The translations under genes and the position numbers were made by a program. A DNA stretch of 52,292 nt from a virus: IMG/VR virus record IMGVR_UViG_3300047361_000395, positions 1 to 52,292 of that record; one strand, given 5' to 3'. The notes under the pieces were generated by a model, which saw only the letters and a list, made by a program, of their open reading frames with translations, did no database searches and was not told the origin of the DNA. Below, piece by piece: positions 27,048 to 34,996 of the stretch. Position 1 is the first letter of the stretch; each line of letters opens with the position of its first letter.

Positions 27048-29450
27048 CTAATAACCAGCACTTAACGAGTCTTGACCATCAAAATCTATCGGGTCTAAGT
27101 CTTGTTGTCTTTGCTGTATAAGTTTAGACTGTTGAGACGCTTGTTTTGCTGTTCTTTTGTCTTTTCTGTCTTCTTTGTACTTTTCTTTAGTTAGTTGTGT
27201 TTCAACTTGCATTCCTTGAATATTTGCATCCAAAGACTTTTGTTCTTGAATCAACCTAAGCTTCAAGGAAAACTCTTTATCCATTTCCAACATTTTTAAA
27301 TCTGACTCCATTTTCATAAGCTCCATATCGGCTTGTTTTTTAGCCATTTCCCTTTGCTGCTTTGCCTGTTCAGCAGCCATTGCAGAGTCTTGATTTGCTT
27401 TTGCCTGTTGTTGAATATTGTCTTGTTGTCTTTTTTGGTCTTCCTTTTCTTTTGATTTTTTTCTAACCTTAAGAAGTTGAGAAGCTATTTTTACGTTTCT
27501 AACATTTCTAATATCAATAGCATCATCTATATCTATTTTTCCTTGAGATAAGGATGTATTTATGTGTTGCTCTAAAACAGCTCTTTCTTCTTCGTCTGGG
27601 TGTAATTCTATGTAAACGCCAAAATCATGAAGATGAAGCTCTTTTATTTCTTTTAGTATTTCCATACTATATCTGCCGATTGATTTAGCAAAATCCTCTT
27701 TAAATTCAGAAAACTCTAATACATCAGACATTCTATAAGTAACACCTTCAGCAACTCTTCTTGTTATGTTTATTCCTGATTTTAAAATGTGCCTTGTAGC
27801 TGTATTAGAATTTAATGCTGCTATTTTTTGTACACCAACTAAAGAATTTGAGTCTGGAGTAGATCCGTCTCTTGCCTCATTTAGGCCAGTTGCAGATCTA
27901 ATCATCCCTAAATTGTAATTATACATATTTATTAAAGAAGATATTTTTGCGTTTGCACCAGAAGAAGTTAACTCTTGAATAGGCATCTTACCGTGGTTAA
28001 ACTCTCCTTCCTCAGTAAATGACCTTCCTATTACAGATCCGGTTTGAAAATATAAATTCAAAGCCTCTTGTGGTGTATACATTGCTCCATTGCCTAGATT
28101 AATTGAACTTAATCCATCAATATCCATATATACGCCATCAGGAATCATTTTTGCCGTGACCTGTTGGAGTTTAAGATGTATCAGTTGTATCTGATCCGCA
28201 AATGGAATCATTCTTTTTACCAGAGAGTCCACTTGGCCCCTGTACATTTTTGGAGCACTTACAATATAAGGTGCTACCGCTTTGCTCATTGAGGACTTTG
28301 GGCGAACCATGTTCTTCATTAAGTCCCATTTTAGAATGTAATTTGTTCCTAGAACAAGTACACCTTCGTACCATACGTCAATTCTTTTAGAAAGTTTTTC
28401 AAATCTAGCTTTCTCTGTTTTTGGTGGGTTAAATTGATCGTCTTTTTTAAGTACCTTGTCTCCTCCTTGAGATGTTTTCTTCTTTTTATATACGATATTC
28501 TTGTCCGTTTTATAACAGAAATACAACAACGTTGCAGTGTTGTGGTCAAAATTGTCTGTCTTGTATCCGCCTCGTATTCCTTGGTAAGCATCCCATTTAG
28601 AAGACATCTTTGATATTTCCTTTATGTCTTCTTGACTTAAGGAAGGGTCTATTTTTTTTAATTCTGTTATATTTACGTTTTTGACTTCTCCAAAATAATA
28701 ACAATCTTCAAAATCTTGATCTTCAGTAGGGCTCCATATTAAGTTTGCTGGATCTACGTATTCGACTTTTATTCCATCATGAGTATTAAAAGAATGCTTT
28801 ACAGAAGATATCCCCAATGTAGTTTGATCTTCATCAATTTTGTTTCTTATTTGCTCATAATTATTCATTCTTAAGACATTTTCAATAGCCTTTTCTTGAG
28901 CAATTTCTATATCATCTTTGTAGTTTAGTTGCATTTGCAGCTCTAACTCATCAGGACTTTGTGGAAGCGTTGTTGGGTCTTGATCAAACATATCTTTTCC
29001 AGTAATCTGCTGCATTTCCATTAAGTCATTCTTATTCCTCATTTCAGCCTGTAGCTTCAACTTATACATGGCTTTTTTATTGGATGATATTGAATCAACA
29101 GCATCAACCATAACGTCATACAGTCTATTCTGCATTCCATTAACCACTATATCTACAAACTTTGGTATTACCGGAACTGGTGTCCAGTCTAAATTTAGAT
29201 ATGATATGTCTCCATTTATAGCAAGCTCATCCTTGTACTTTTGAACCGACTGCTCTCCCATAGCATAAGTTCTTAGCTTATGGTAAGTATCTCTGTTATT
29301 ATAAAATCTTGAAGTTCCGCTTTCTTTTCTAAACCACTCGGACTCTATTGCTCGAGCCACAACTAACCCATACTCCTTAGATCCTTTTTTTGAATCAGAA
29401 GCGAGTTGATCTGGAAAGCCAATAACATTCCTTGTTTGGACTCCGTTCAT
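27048..29450 (-). CDS. Portal protein (crAss-like)
   Basis: This 800-residue protein matches crAss-like portals in size, place after terminase and text: an N-terminal AIESEWFRKESG-YNNRDTYHKLRTYAMGEQSV region, DWTPVPVIPKFVDIVVNGMQNRL near residue 90, VKHSFNTHDGIKVEYVDPANLIWS near 225, and a clip/stem region with PDGVYMDIDGLSSINLG near 440. The last ~140 residues are Lys/Gln-rich coiled coil (about 660-790), probably the barrel or a surface-exposed tail. It would form the dodecameric gate of the head. The gene starts 7 nt after the terminase stop. Confidence 0.85.
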   Translation of the reverse strand: MNGVQTRNVIGFPDQLASDSKKGSKEYGLVVARAIESEWFRKESGTSRFYNNRDTYHKLRTYAMGEQSVQKYKDELAINGDISYLNLDWTPVPVIPKFVDIVVNGMQNRLYDVMVDAVDSISSNKKAMYKLKLQAEMRNKNDLMEMQQITGKDMFDQDPTTLPQSPDELELQMQLNYKDDIEIAQEKAIENVLRMNNYEQIRNKIDEDQTTLGISSVKHSFNTHDGIKVEYVDPANLIWSPTEDQDFEDCYYFGEVKNVNITELKKIDPSLSQEDIKEISKMSSKWDAYQGIRGGYKTDNFDHNTATLLYFCYKTDKNIVYKKKKTSQGGDKVLKKDDQFNPPKTEKARFEKLSKRIDVWYEGVLVLGTNYILKWDLMKNMVRPKSSMSKAVAPYIVSAPKMYRGQVDSLVKRMIPFADQIQLIHLKLQQVTAKMIPDGVYMDIDGLSSINLGNGAMYTPQEALNLYFQTGSVIGRSFTEEGEFNHGKMPIQELTSSGANAKISSLINMYNYNLGMIRSATGLNEARDGSTPDSNSLVGVQKIAALNSNTATRHILKSGINITRRVAEGVTYRMSDVLEFSEFKEDFAKSIGRYSMEILKEIKELHLHDFGVYIELHPDEEERAVLEQHINTSLSQGKIDIDDAIDIRNVRNVKIASQLLKVRKKSKEKEDQKRQQDNIQQQAKANQDSAMAAEQAKQQREMAKKQADMELMKMESDLKMLEMDKEFSLKLRLIQEQKSLDANIQGMQVETQLTKEKYKEDRKDKRTAKQASQQSKLIQQRQQDLDPIDFDGQDSLSAGY

Positions 29451-29457
29451 ATATTTT

Positions 29458-31737
29458 TTATCTCAATATTGTACTTGTTATTCCACCATTATTGTACCTT
29501 GCAAAGGTAACATTTATTTCTTTAACATTTTTCTTCGGTTTGCTAACATATTTGTTATTTGCCATAAGGGCAAATCCAGAACTTACGGTAGCATCAAACT
29601 TTGTTCTGTTGTTTATATCATAGTTTGCCCAGTCTAAAAGCGTCCTTGTAAAATACATATTTCCAGAGCCCGAATCTAACAACCCAACATTTTGTTCAAT
29701 ATAAGACTCTATTGCTTCAGCATGAATTGATATTACTGCTGACGAAGAAGGAATTCCTCCAAGCTCTCTTTCTGCTTTAGATAAATCATTCTTGTGCTTA
29801 TCTGGTCTTGATAAACTAAACCCCCTGTATCCTCTATTTTTTAAATGATAAAGAAGTCTTGGTTTGTTATTTTCAGCAAGGACCGGCATCCCATAAAAAA
29901 CACAAGCCATCAAAACATCTTCGTAGAATATTTCAGCAGTCTGAGGTCTACTTATATATTCTAAAAAAAACAAATTAGATGGACCTTCAAAGTTTATTTT
30001 GGTTATTCCATGAAGAGAACCATTAGACCCTCCGCCCCCTACAGTTCCAGATATATCATAACTATCACATCCAAAAGCCCCTATGTGTTCGTTACCTGGA
30101 TACTTTATTCCGTTTTTATTTATTATTCTATTCCTTAATTCAAGTGGAGGTATCCATGTAACATAAAATCTTCCTTTTGGATTTGGAGACCAAACAACTT
30201 CTGTGTCTTTTTTACCATTAGCCCAAGAAAAATTACCTCTTTGCAATACCCTCTGCGCTTCTAATCCGTCGTTATAATCTATCTGCTCATATATTTTGCT
30301 GAGATTATACAAAGTGTTCTTAGACTCATCCCTAAAGGCATGATTTTCTGTTCTTGGAAACTGCCTATAAAACTCATTTAAAGCGTCTGAATCATTTTTT
30401 AAAGACTCAACTTCATTATTCCAGTAATTAATTACGCCTATATCTATATCCATTCCATCAATTCCTTCTACGACGGATTCTGGTGTGTTAAAAACAGGGT
30501 GACCATGTTTATCTATAAAGCCCTCCATGTTCCATTCCATAGGAATAAATAAACTGTATATTCCACTCTTTGTTTGGCCATTAGAATTTCTTTCTAAAAC
30601 ATCAGAAGCTCTATAAAGTTTTTTAAAATTATCTCCACCCTTATCTAGTGAGTTTGATGTGGATCCCATCATACACTTTCCAATAACCTTTCTACCTAAT
30701 CGTAATGTAGTTTTAGTGACCCTCCAGTTGTTGAGGATATTATCGGGCCTTTCCCATTTACCAGATTCATCATGTACAAGGAGTCTGAGTTTTTCACCAT
30801 CGTAAGAGTTATCTCCTGTGTTTCTCCAGTCGATAGTAGTGTCAAGACCTGTAAGCTCCTCTGTATTTGATTGCTCAATAGATTTTCTTGTAAGTTTTGA
30901 AGCTGGCACTCTATAGGCAAGTTCAGTTTTTGGTCGATCCATTCCGTCCTGTATAGGCTTGAAGAAAAAAGGATAGTTTGTGGATATTGGAACGACTTTA
31001 TCTGTAAACATTTTTTTAGCATCTGAACCTGTTTTTGATAAAATTCCAAATCTTGCGTCGGAAGTAATTGTGGCTTGATTGACAGTTTCCGATGACGACA
31101 TAAAGCTAAATCCACTCCGTCTATTTTTGAGGTAGCACATTCCAAAACATCTGATGTCTGCCTTGCAAGCTTCCCAGAATATATAGAATAATCTGTTTGA
31201 CTCCCTAAACTCTGGGTGCCCAACATCAATCTTGGTCCACTGGAGATACATGTAGTGAGAGCCAGTAATATAAGTAGAGACACCATTATTCTTAAACCAA
31301 AATCCATTTTCTCTTCTTTCAAATTCCGCTTCAATATATGATATCCAAGATTGTTTGAAGTCAGAAGGGTATTCATTCCATTGAAATATACTTTTAATTT
31401 TTTTAAGTTCTTTTGGATATTCTGAAGGCTCCCAATACTGATCTTTTTTTTCATTGCTTTTATGGTATACAGATTTTGGCTGCAAAGGTAGTCCAATTTT
31501 TAAATTCTGTATTTCTACAACATCACCTAAAGTTCCATCTTTGGATATAATGATTATATCATAATCTTTATCATAACCATACTTCCAGGATTTTAATTTA
31601 TTTTTACTTTTTCGTACAGATTGTTTTATGTCATCCTGCACAATTCTATAAAGACTAAGACTTCCTGCCTCTAGTTTCTGCGAAGCTTTGGAATCCCTTA
31701 TCTTTTCCTGAACTTGTTTCAGATTCGTCCGTGCCAT
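29458..31737 (-). CDS. Terminase large subunit (crAss-like)
   Basis: This 759-residue packaging motor has a deviant Walker A (KNRRSGFS, 204-211), a Walker B strand LRLLVHDE (317-324, catalytic Glu 324) and a RNase H-fold nuclease start at GCDSYD (D558 in AFGCDSYDIS). These motifs and the length match crAss-like TerL. The N-terminal ~110 residues are charged. The gene start overlaps the end of the upstream 100-residue gene by 83 nt; the next Met codon is at residue 163, inside conserved sequence, so this start is needed. It cuts and pumps DNA into the head together with the portal. Confidence 0.9.
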   Translation of the reverse strand: MARTNLKQVQEKIRDSKASQKLEAGSLSLYRIVQDDIKQSVRKSKNKLKSWKYGYDKDYDIIIISKDGTLGDVVEIQNLKIGLPLQPKSVYHKSNEKKDQYWEPSEYPKELKKIKSIFQWNEYPSDFKQSWISYIEAEFERRENGFWFKNNGVSTYITGSHYMYLQWTKIDVGHPEFRESNRLFYIFWEACKADIRCFGMCYLKNRRSGFSFMSSSETVNQATITSDARFGILSKTGSDAKKMFTDKVVPISTNYPFFFKPIQDGMDRPKTELAYRVPASKLTRKSIEQSNTEELTGLDTTIDWRNTGDNSYDGEKLRLLVHDESGKWERPDNILNNWRVTKTTLRLGRKVIGKCMMGSTSNSLDKGGDNFKKLYRASDVLERNSNGQTKSGIYSLFIPMEWNMEGFIDKHGHPVFNTPESVVEGIDGMDIDIGVINYWNNEVESLKNDSDALNEFYRQFPRTENHAFRDESKNTLYNLSKIYEQIDYNDGLEAQRVLQRGNFSWANGKKDTEVVWSPNPKGRFYVTWIPPLELRNRIINKNGIKYPGNEHIGAFGCDSYDISGTVGGGGSNGSLHGITKINFEGPSNLFFLEYISRPQTAEIFYEDVLMACVFYGMPVLAENNKPRLLYHLKNRGYRGFSLSRPDKHKNDLSKAERELGGIPSSSAVISIHAEAIESYIEQNVGLLDSGSGNMYFTRTLLDWANYDINNRTKFDATVSSGFALMANNKYVSKPKKNVKEINVTFARYNNGGITSTILR

Positions 31738-31957
31738 TTAATTTTTCTCTTTCAATCTCTATCCTTTGAAGTATCTCAAAAGCATCAAATATTGCTAGTT
31801 TTTTTGTTGCGGCTGCATTCTTAAGCCTATCAGCAGCAAGATCATCATCTGGGTGTCCAGTAATAATTTCTTCTTCAGCAACCTTTATAAGTTCTTCAAC
31901 AGCTTTTTCTCCAGCACTAATTACCTTTTGTATTGTTTCTATAACCTTTACTTCCAT
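31655..31957 (-). CDS. Small protein upstream of TerL (possible terminase small subunit)
   Basis: This 100-residue protein is largely helical and acidic (VISAGEKAVEELIKVAEEE) with a DDDLAADRLKNAAATKKLAIFDAFEILQ stretch, then a charged C-terminal tail. It sits at the place of the terminase small subunit, right before TerL, and overlaps it by 83 nt. Small terminases often have helical DNA-binding and oligomer domains, but no HTH is visible, so the label rests on position. Translation coupling with TerL through the long overlap is likely. Confidence 0.5.
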   Translation of the reverse strand: MEVKVIETIQKVISAGEKAVEELIKVAEEEIITGHPDDDLAADRLKNAAATKKLAIFDAFEILQRIEIEREKLNGTDESETSSGKDKGFQSFAETRGRKS

Positions 31958-32153
31958 TTTTAATTGTTTTGTGCCACAATATTTGGGCTAGCTTAATTTC
32001 ATTTGGATCTTCAATAGAAACACTATTAATTATTTTTTGATACGTTTTTACTCTCAATGCTTGTCTTTGCTTCTGTACTTGAAGTTGTGAAGTACATCCC
32101 ATCAATAGAATCACCCCAATACTCGCCAGTAGCGTTGTTTTTAATGTTTTCAT
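31917..32153 (-). CDS. Small lipoprotein, candidate outer spanin
   Basis: This 78-residue protein starts with a lipoprotein signal: basic K2/K5, a hydrophobic core, and the lipobox LMGC with Cys20. The mature part is ~58 residues, basic and Gln/Lys-rich, without a globular core. It overlaps the upstream helical gene by 128 nt and the downstream gene by 41 nt. A short lipoprotein nested at the end of other small genes is the usual arrangement of phage o-spanins (Rz1-like), which help break the outer membrane. It could also be an unrelated lipoprotein. The nested order supports but does not prove spanin function. Confidence 0.55.
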   Translation of the reverse strand: MKTLKTTLLASIGVILLMGCTSQLQVQKQRQALRVKTYQKIINSVSIEDPNEIKLAQILWHKTIKNGSKGYRNNTKGN

Positions 32154-32274
32154 TCTGTTTGTTTGTTTGTTGAAGTAGTAATACTTCAGTTAGTTTGTCG
32201 ATACTTTTTCGTATCTCTTTTAATTCATTTCTTAAGCCATTTGACTTTACAGTTACTTCTGTTTTCTTACTCAT
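32026..32274 (-). CDS. Small coiled-coil protein between spanin-like genes
   Basis: This 82-residue protein has a helical N-terminal half (NELKEIRKSIDKLTEVLLLQQ) and a disordered, Ser/Thr/Asn-rich C-terminus. It overlaps the previous gene by 8 nt and the next gene by 128 nt in another frame. The helical part reads as a genuine coiled coil, while the low-complexity tail is just where the lipoprotein frame overlaps; the lipoprotein frame may therefore constrain it. Function unknown; possibly part of the spanin-like set. Confidence 0.45.
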   Translation of the reverse strand: MSKKTEVTVKSNGLRNELKEIRKSIDKLTEVLLLQQTNKQNENIKNNATGEYWGDSIDGMYFTTSSTEAKTSIESKNVSKNN

Positions 32275-32518
32275 TTTTTACATTAGATTTTGACATTGCT
32301 TCAAGCAACCCTCTTTCGTATTCAACTTGTTTTTCTATATTTAATATTCTTTCTTCAAGTTTATTTATAAAAACAATTTTTTCGTCTAACCTGTCGTGGA
32401 CTAAAGATATTTCATCTTTTAATGCCGTAAACTCTGCAAATATTCCTCCTGCTGTAAATACAGCAACAACAAACGATATTACTATTGATAGGTTGTTCTT
32501 TAAAAATGCGTCCGGCAT
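32267..32518 (-). CDS. Single-span coiled-coil protein, candidate inner spanin
   Basis: This 83-residue protein has one transmembrane helix (about residues 9-31, LSIVISFVVAVFTAGGIF) followed by a long charged coiled coil (ALKDEISLVHDRLDEK to EKQVEYERGLLEAMS). This is the shape of phage i-spanins (Rz-like), and also of XhlA-type membrane proteins. A lipoprotein gene follows about 115 nt downstream, as in Rz/Rz1 pairs, though with a third ORF between them. Start ATG 32518 follows the GroES-like gene by 18 nt. Confidence 0.5.
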   Translation of the reverse strand: MPDAFLKNNLSIVISFVVAVFTAGGIFAEFTALKDEISLVHDRLDEKIVFINKLEERILNIEKQVEYERGLLEAMSKSNVKNE

Positions 32519-32536
32519 TAGTTATTTTTTTTTGCT

Positions 32537-33082
32537 TTATGTAAATTTAACACAAATATCATTAACTTTCATTCTGTACATTTTTTCTCCACCCAATTCA
32601 AACTCATATTCAGAGTTTTTGGTAAATCCAACACGAGTTCCTTTTGGAAATAAAGAGCTGTGTCTTATAAGTCCCATATGCTCTTCTTCTTTTTCATTTG
32701 ATTGATATATACTATCATCTTGAATATAATCATAAGGAGAAACAAAAACATATCCTTCAGTACACTTCCAACCTTCTCCATCATTATACATATATATTCT
32801 TTCAGGACCAACTAAATATTTTTCATCTCTGAAATACTCATTACTTTTTCTTTGTCTTCCCTTCATGTCCAGGTAAGTTCTAAAAACGTTATGGTGAACA
32901 ACAACAAGGCTTCCGTTAGGAATTTCAGAATTTTTAGGGGTTGATATAACAAGTCCAATTCTATTAACATATTTTACATCCTCTATAGATGTGTTAACTA
33001 TCAAAGAATGCCCGTCAATATTTTTTGTGTTTTTGTATTCTTTCCCGTAGGGAGCAATTAAATACTTATTCCTAGGGATCAT
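32537..33082 (-). CDS. GroES-like co-chaperonin-fold protein, possibly tandem domains
   Basis: This 181-residue protein ends with KGTRVGFTKNSEYEFELGGE followed by YRMKVNDICVKF, matching the GroES C-terminal layout (GdxVxF ... idGexyxxxxxxDIxxxi). The first half also looks GroES-like: RIGLVISTPKNSEIPNGSLVVVHHN, then EKYLVGPERIYMY. So it may hold two co-chaperonin folds (about 1-100 and 105-181), like some phage Gp31-type proteins of larger size. It is distinct from the 90-residue GroES at 49748-50020. It starts with 4-nt overlap after the 72-residue gene and lies just upstream of the terminase region. A folding role for a virion protein is an inference. Confidence 0.6.
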   Translation of the reverse strand: MIPRNKYLIAPYGKEYKNTKNIDGHSLIVNTSIEDVKYVNRIGLVISTPKNSEIPNGSLVVVHHNVFRTYLDMKGRQRKSNEYFRDEKYLVGPERIYMYNDGEGWKCTEGYVFVSPYDYIQDDSIYQSNEKEEEHMGLIRHSSLFPKGTRVGFTKNSEYEFELGGEKMYRMKVNDICVKFT

Positions 33083-33297
33083 ATGGCGTTTAGATTATAC
33101 TCAACCATAACAGGGGTGTTTGTGACTTCTTTCCATTTAACAACCTCTCCGTCTTTTTTAACCCAAACAGAATACCCTTTTTCTTCAAAATTAATACTGT
33201 CTATTAGGTAAGATCCTCCAAGAACCTCCTGTCCAACTATATAATGCATAGCATTCTTGTAGTCAGAACCAACTGATATTTTTCTTATATAGTTCAT
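33079..33297 (-). CDS. Small hypothetical protein
   Basis: This 72-residue protein starts MNYIRKISVGSDYKNAMHYIVGQ and ends in VMVEYNLNAI. It is beta-rich with WVKKDGEVVKWKEV in the second half. A protein of this text recurs, as I recall, in flavobacterial phages beside GroES-like and terminase genes, so it is probably real and conserved; its role is unknown. It overlaps the GroES-like gene by 4 nt (ATGA). Confidence 0.6.
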   Translation of the reverse strand: MNYIRKISVGSDYKNAMHYIVGQEVLGGSYLIDSINFEEKGYSVWVKKDGEVVKWKEVTNTPVMVEYNLNAI

Positions 33298-33330
33298 ATT
33301 TTTTCATTATAGTAGATTTTACAATTTTAA

Positions 33331-33606
33331 TTAAAGGGAAGGACAGGTGTCAGGAAAGCTTTCTGTATTAGGCCAATCTCTTAATTTTTGCCTGTATAAA
33401 ATATAAGCTTCTCTTTGAGAGTGATCTGAAATAGGAATGATCCAATCCGTGTTTTTTAATTCTAAGTCCCTCCAATCTTTTTGATACTTCTCAAAATCAG
33501 AATCCTCCATTTCAAGATATTGTTCAGCATTAAGATCCTCATAAAGTTCTTTAGATGAAGAATAAACCTTTAATACTTTTTCCTTTTTTATAGATATATA
33601 TTTCAT
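33331..33606 (-). CDS. Tail-fibre-assembly-chaperone-like small protein
   Basis: This 91-residue acidic protein ends with YRQKLRDWPNTESFP-type text (residues ~71-86). This is the signature of phage tail assembly chaperones (Phage_tail_APC type), usually coded next to the fibre tip they help assemble. It directly follows the 390-residue fibre gene here. The N-terminal part (ISIKKEKVLKVYSSSKELYED) is plain. The role is inferred from motif and position. Confidence 0.6.
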   Translation of the reverse strand: MKYISIKKEKVLKVYSSSKELYEDLNAEQYLEMEDSDFEKYQKDWRDLELKNTDWIIPISDHSQREAYILYRQKLRDWPNTESFPDTCPSL

Positions 33607-33607
33607 A

Positions 33608-34780
33608 TTAAGCTATTCTTTTCCATAAATAAATTAAGTTGCCGCCTTGTCCAAGAATATCATTTGAATCAACATCTTGAAGGTGAATAAGTGCTTTGCT
33701 TGCAGCAGTTCCGGTAAAAGGGCCCTCTACGGTTTCAACAAGATCGTACCTTGTGAAAGTTTGAGACGCTGAATTATTTCCAGTACTCCCACCTGTTCTT
33801 GTCCAAAACTGTGTTACGTTGTCGGAATTTTTAAAAGCAGGAACACAAACAAAACCTACATGATAACTTGTATCAGTAATAGCACCAGGAAGTCCACTAA
33901 AAGTAAGGGTATTGTTTCCATTCAAATCATACTGATGTAAAGATGTTCCGCTATGAACATAAAGTTTATCTACACCATCCGACATAAATCTTTCAGCAGA
34001 TGCAACAGTAAATGTATTTGACGGACTAACCGCTGTAAATGGATTTGTTCCGTTTGACGCTGATGCATTAAAAGTGTATTCTGTTACCGTAGTTCCGTCT
34101 TGGCTAACTCCCCAATATCTCGGTGTTGTCTGGATATTTGTTGTAGCCATTAATGGAACAGGAAGTGTAAAATAGTTGGTTTGTGAATATCCGTTTGTTG
34201 AGCCAGTAAAAGAAGTGAAAGGGGTATAAGCATGTTTAGCTGCACTATAAAAACTATTAATTCCAGGTCTGTGAAATCCAGTAAAAGCATGAGTGTCATT
34301 ATAAAAAGATGAACCAAAAACCCATCCCATTGGGTTTGTTGTCCCTCCTGGGTCTTGTGAATATCCGGCTGAAAAAGGCCCAGTTGAGGCGTAACTCGTA
34401 GCTATATTAGTGTTATCTTCATCACGAAGAGCATAAGACCCATAATTATTACTTCCTCTTAATCCAATCGCCTGAAGATGAACGCCATTATAACCAAAGG
34501 ATGTCCTACCAACGTAGCCTCCGCCTCCACTAAAAGTATTTGATGACACAAGTAAAGAATTAGTAGAACCAGAATACTGTGAAGCCTCTAAAACTCCAGA
34601 ATCCGACGAAAGAATAGTAGCGGCTGTTTTAATCCAAACAATATTGTCTGCGTCTGTGTATACTTCTTTTCCTGAAGTAAAGCTAACACCTACGGGATTT
34701 TCAAAAAAAGCAAAACCTCCTATTGGAGTTCCTCCGCCTCCGCCCCCGTCTAACTGTGTCGCTCCTAAATATACTGCCAT
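33608..34780 (-). CDS. Tail fibre / receptor-binding protein
   Basis: This 390-residue protein is Ser/Thr/Asn/Gly-rich, with a short N-terminal arm (MAVYLGATQLDGGGGGGTP) of the kind that plugs into a fibre base, and beta-rich repeats in the middle. There are no enzymatic motifs. Position between the small 61-residue fibre gene and a fibre-chaperone-like gene supports a distal fibre part. The host receptor cannot be predicted. Confidence 0.6.
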   Translation of the reverse strand: MAVYLGATQLDGGGGGGTPIGGFAFFENPVGVSFTSGKEVYTDADNIVWIKTAATILSSDSGVLEASQYSGSTNSLLVSSNTFSGGGGYVGRTSFGYNGVHLQAIGLRGSNNYGSYALRDEDNTNIATSYASTGPFSAGYSQDPGGTTNPMGWVFGSSFYNDTHAFTGFHRPGINSFYSAAKHAYTPFTSFTGSTNGYSQTNYFTLPVPLMATTNIQTTPRYWGVSQDGTTVTEYTFNASASNGTNPFTAVSPSNTFTVASAERFMSDGVDKLYVHSGTSLHQYDLNGNNTLTFSGLPGAITDTSYHVGFVCVPAFKNSDNVTQFWTRTGGSTGNNSASQTFTRYDLVETVEGPFTGTAASKALIHLQDVDSNDILGQGGNLIYLWKRIA

Positions 34781-34783
34781 AAT

Positions 34784-34969
34784 TTATGTTGTTATATATA
34801 ATGTTGAGGCGCTGTAAGAGCCTAAAGCATCATAAGCTGATTGTGTCAGTGTAATTATTTTAGCTACAGATGAGTCTACTTTGCCAGAGGTAATTGTTGT
34901 ATTGGCTATTTTAGTTCCTGTTATAGTAGCGTCTTTTATAACGTCTGCTGTTACTTGTGTTGCTGCCAT
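34784..34969 (-). CDS. Short fibre-base-like protein
   Basis: This 61-residue protein contains TQVTADVIKDATITGTKIANTTITSGKV, the repeated T/K/I/G beta-helix-like text found at the start of many phage fibres. It probably joins the 390-residue fibre to the tail or is a small fibre module made as its own gene. A TAAATTTG promoter-like element stands just upstream (34983-34990). Confidence 0.55.
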   Translation of the reverse strand: MAATQVTADVIKDATITGTKIANTTITSGKVDSSVAKIITLTQSAYDALGSYSASTLYITT

Positions 34970-34982
34970 TTTTTATTTTTTA

Positions 34983-34990
34983 CAAATTTA
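34983..34990 (-). promoter_or_regulatory. -7 element TAAATTTG before the 61-residue fibre gene
   Basis: The leftward strand has TAAATTTG in the 27-nt gap before ATG 34969, with a second TAAAATTTG just upstream. No good -33 box. This is a weak promoter candidate for the distal fibre genes. Confidence 0.3.
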
Positions 34991-34996
34991 CAAATT

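Noticed and set aside
30696-31496. Leftward 266-residue ORF inside the terminase gene
   Set aside because: Different frame of a strongly recognised terminase gene; no promoter or motif.
32163-32705. Rightward 180-residue ORF
   Set aside because: Antisense to several small leftward genes; hydrophobic, Phe/Ser-rich artefact of AT-rich DNA.
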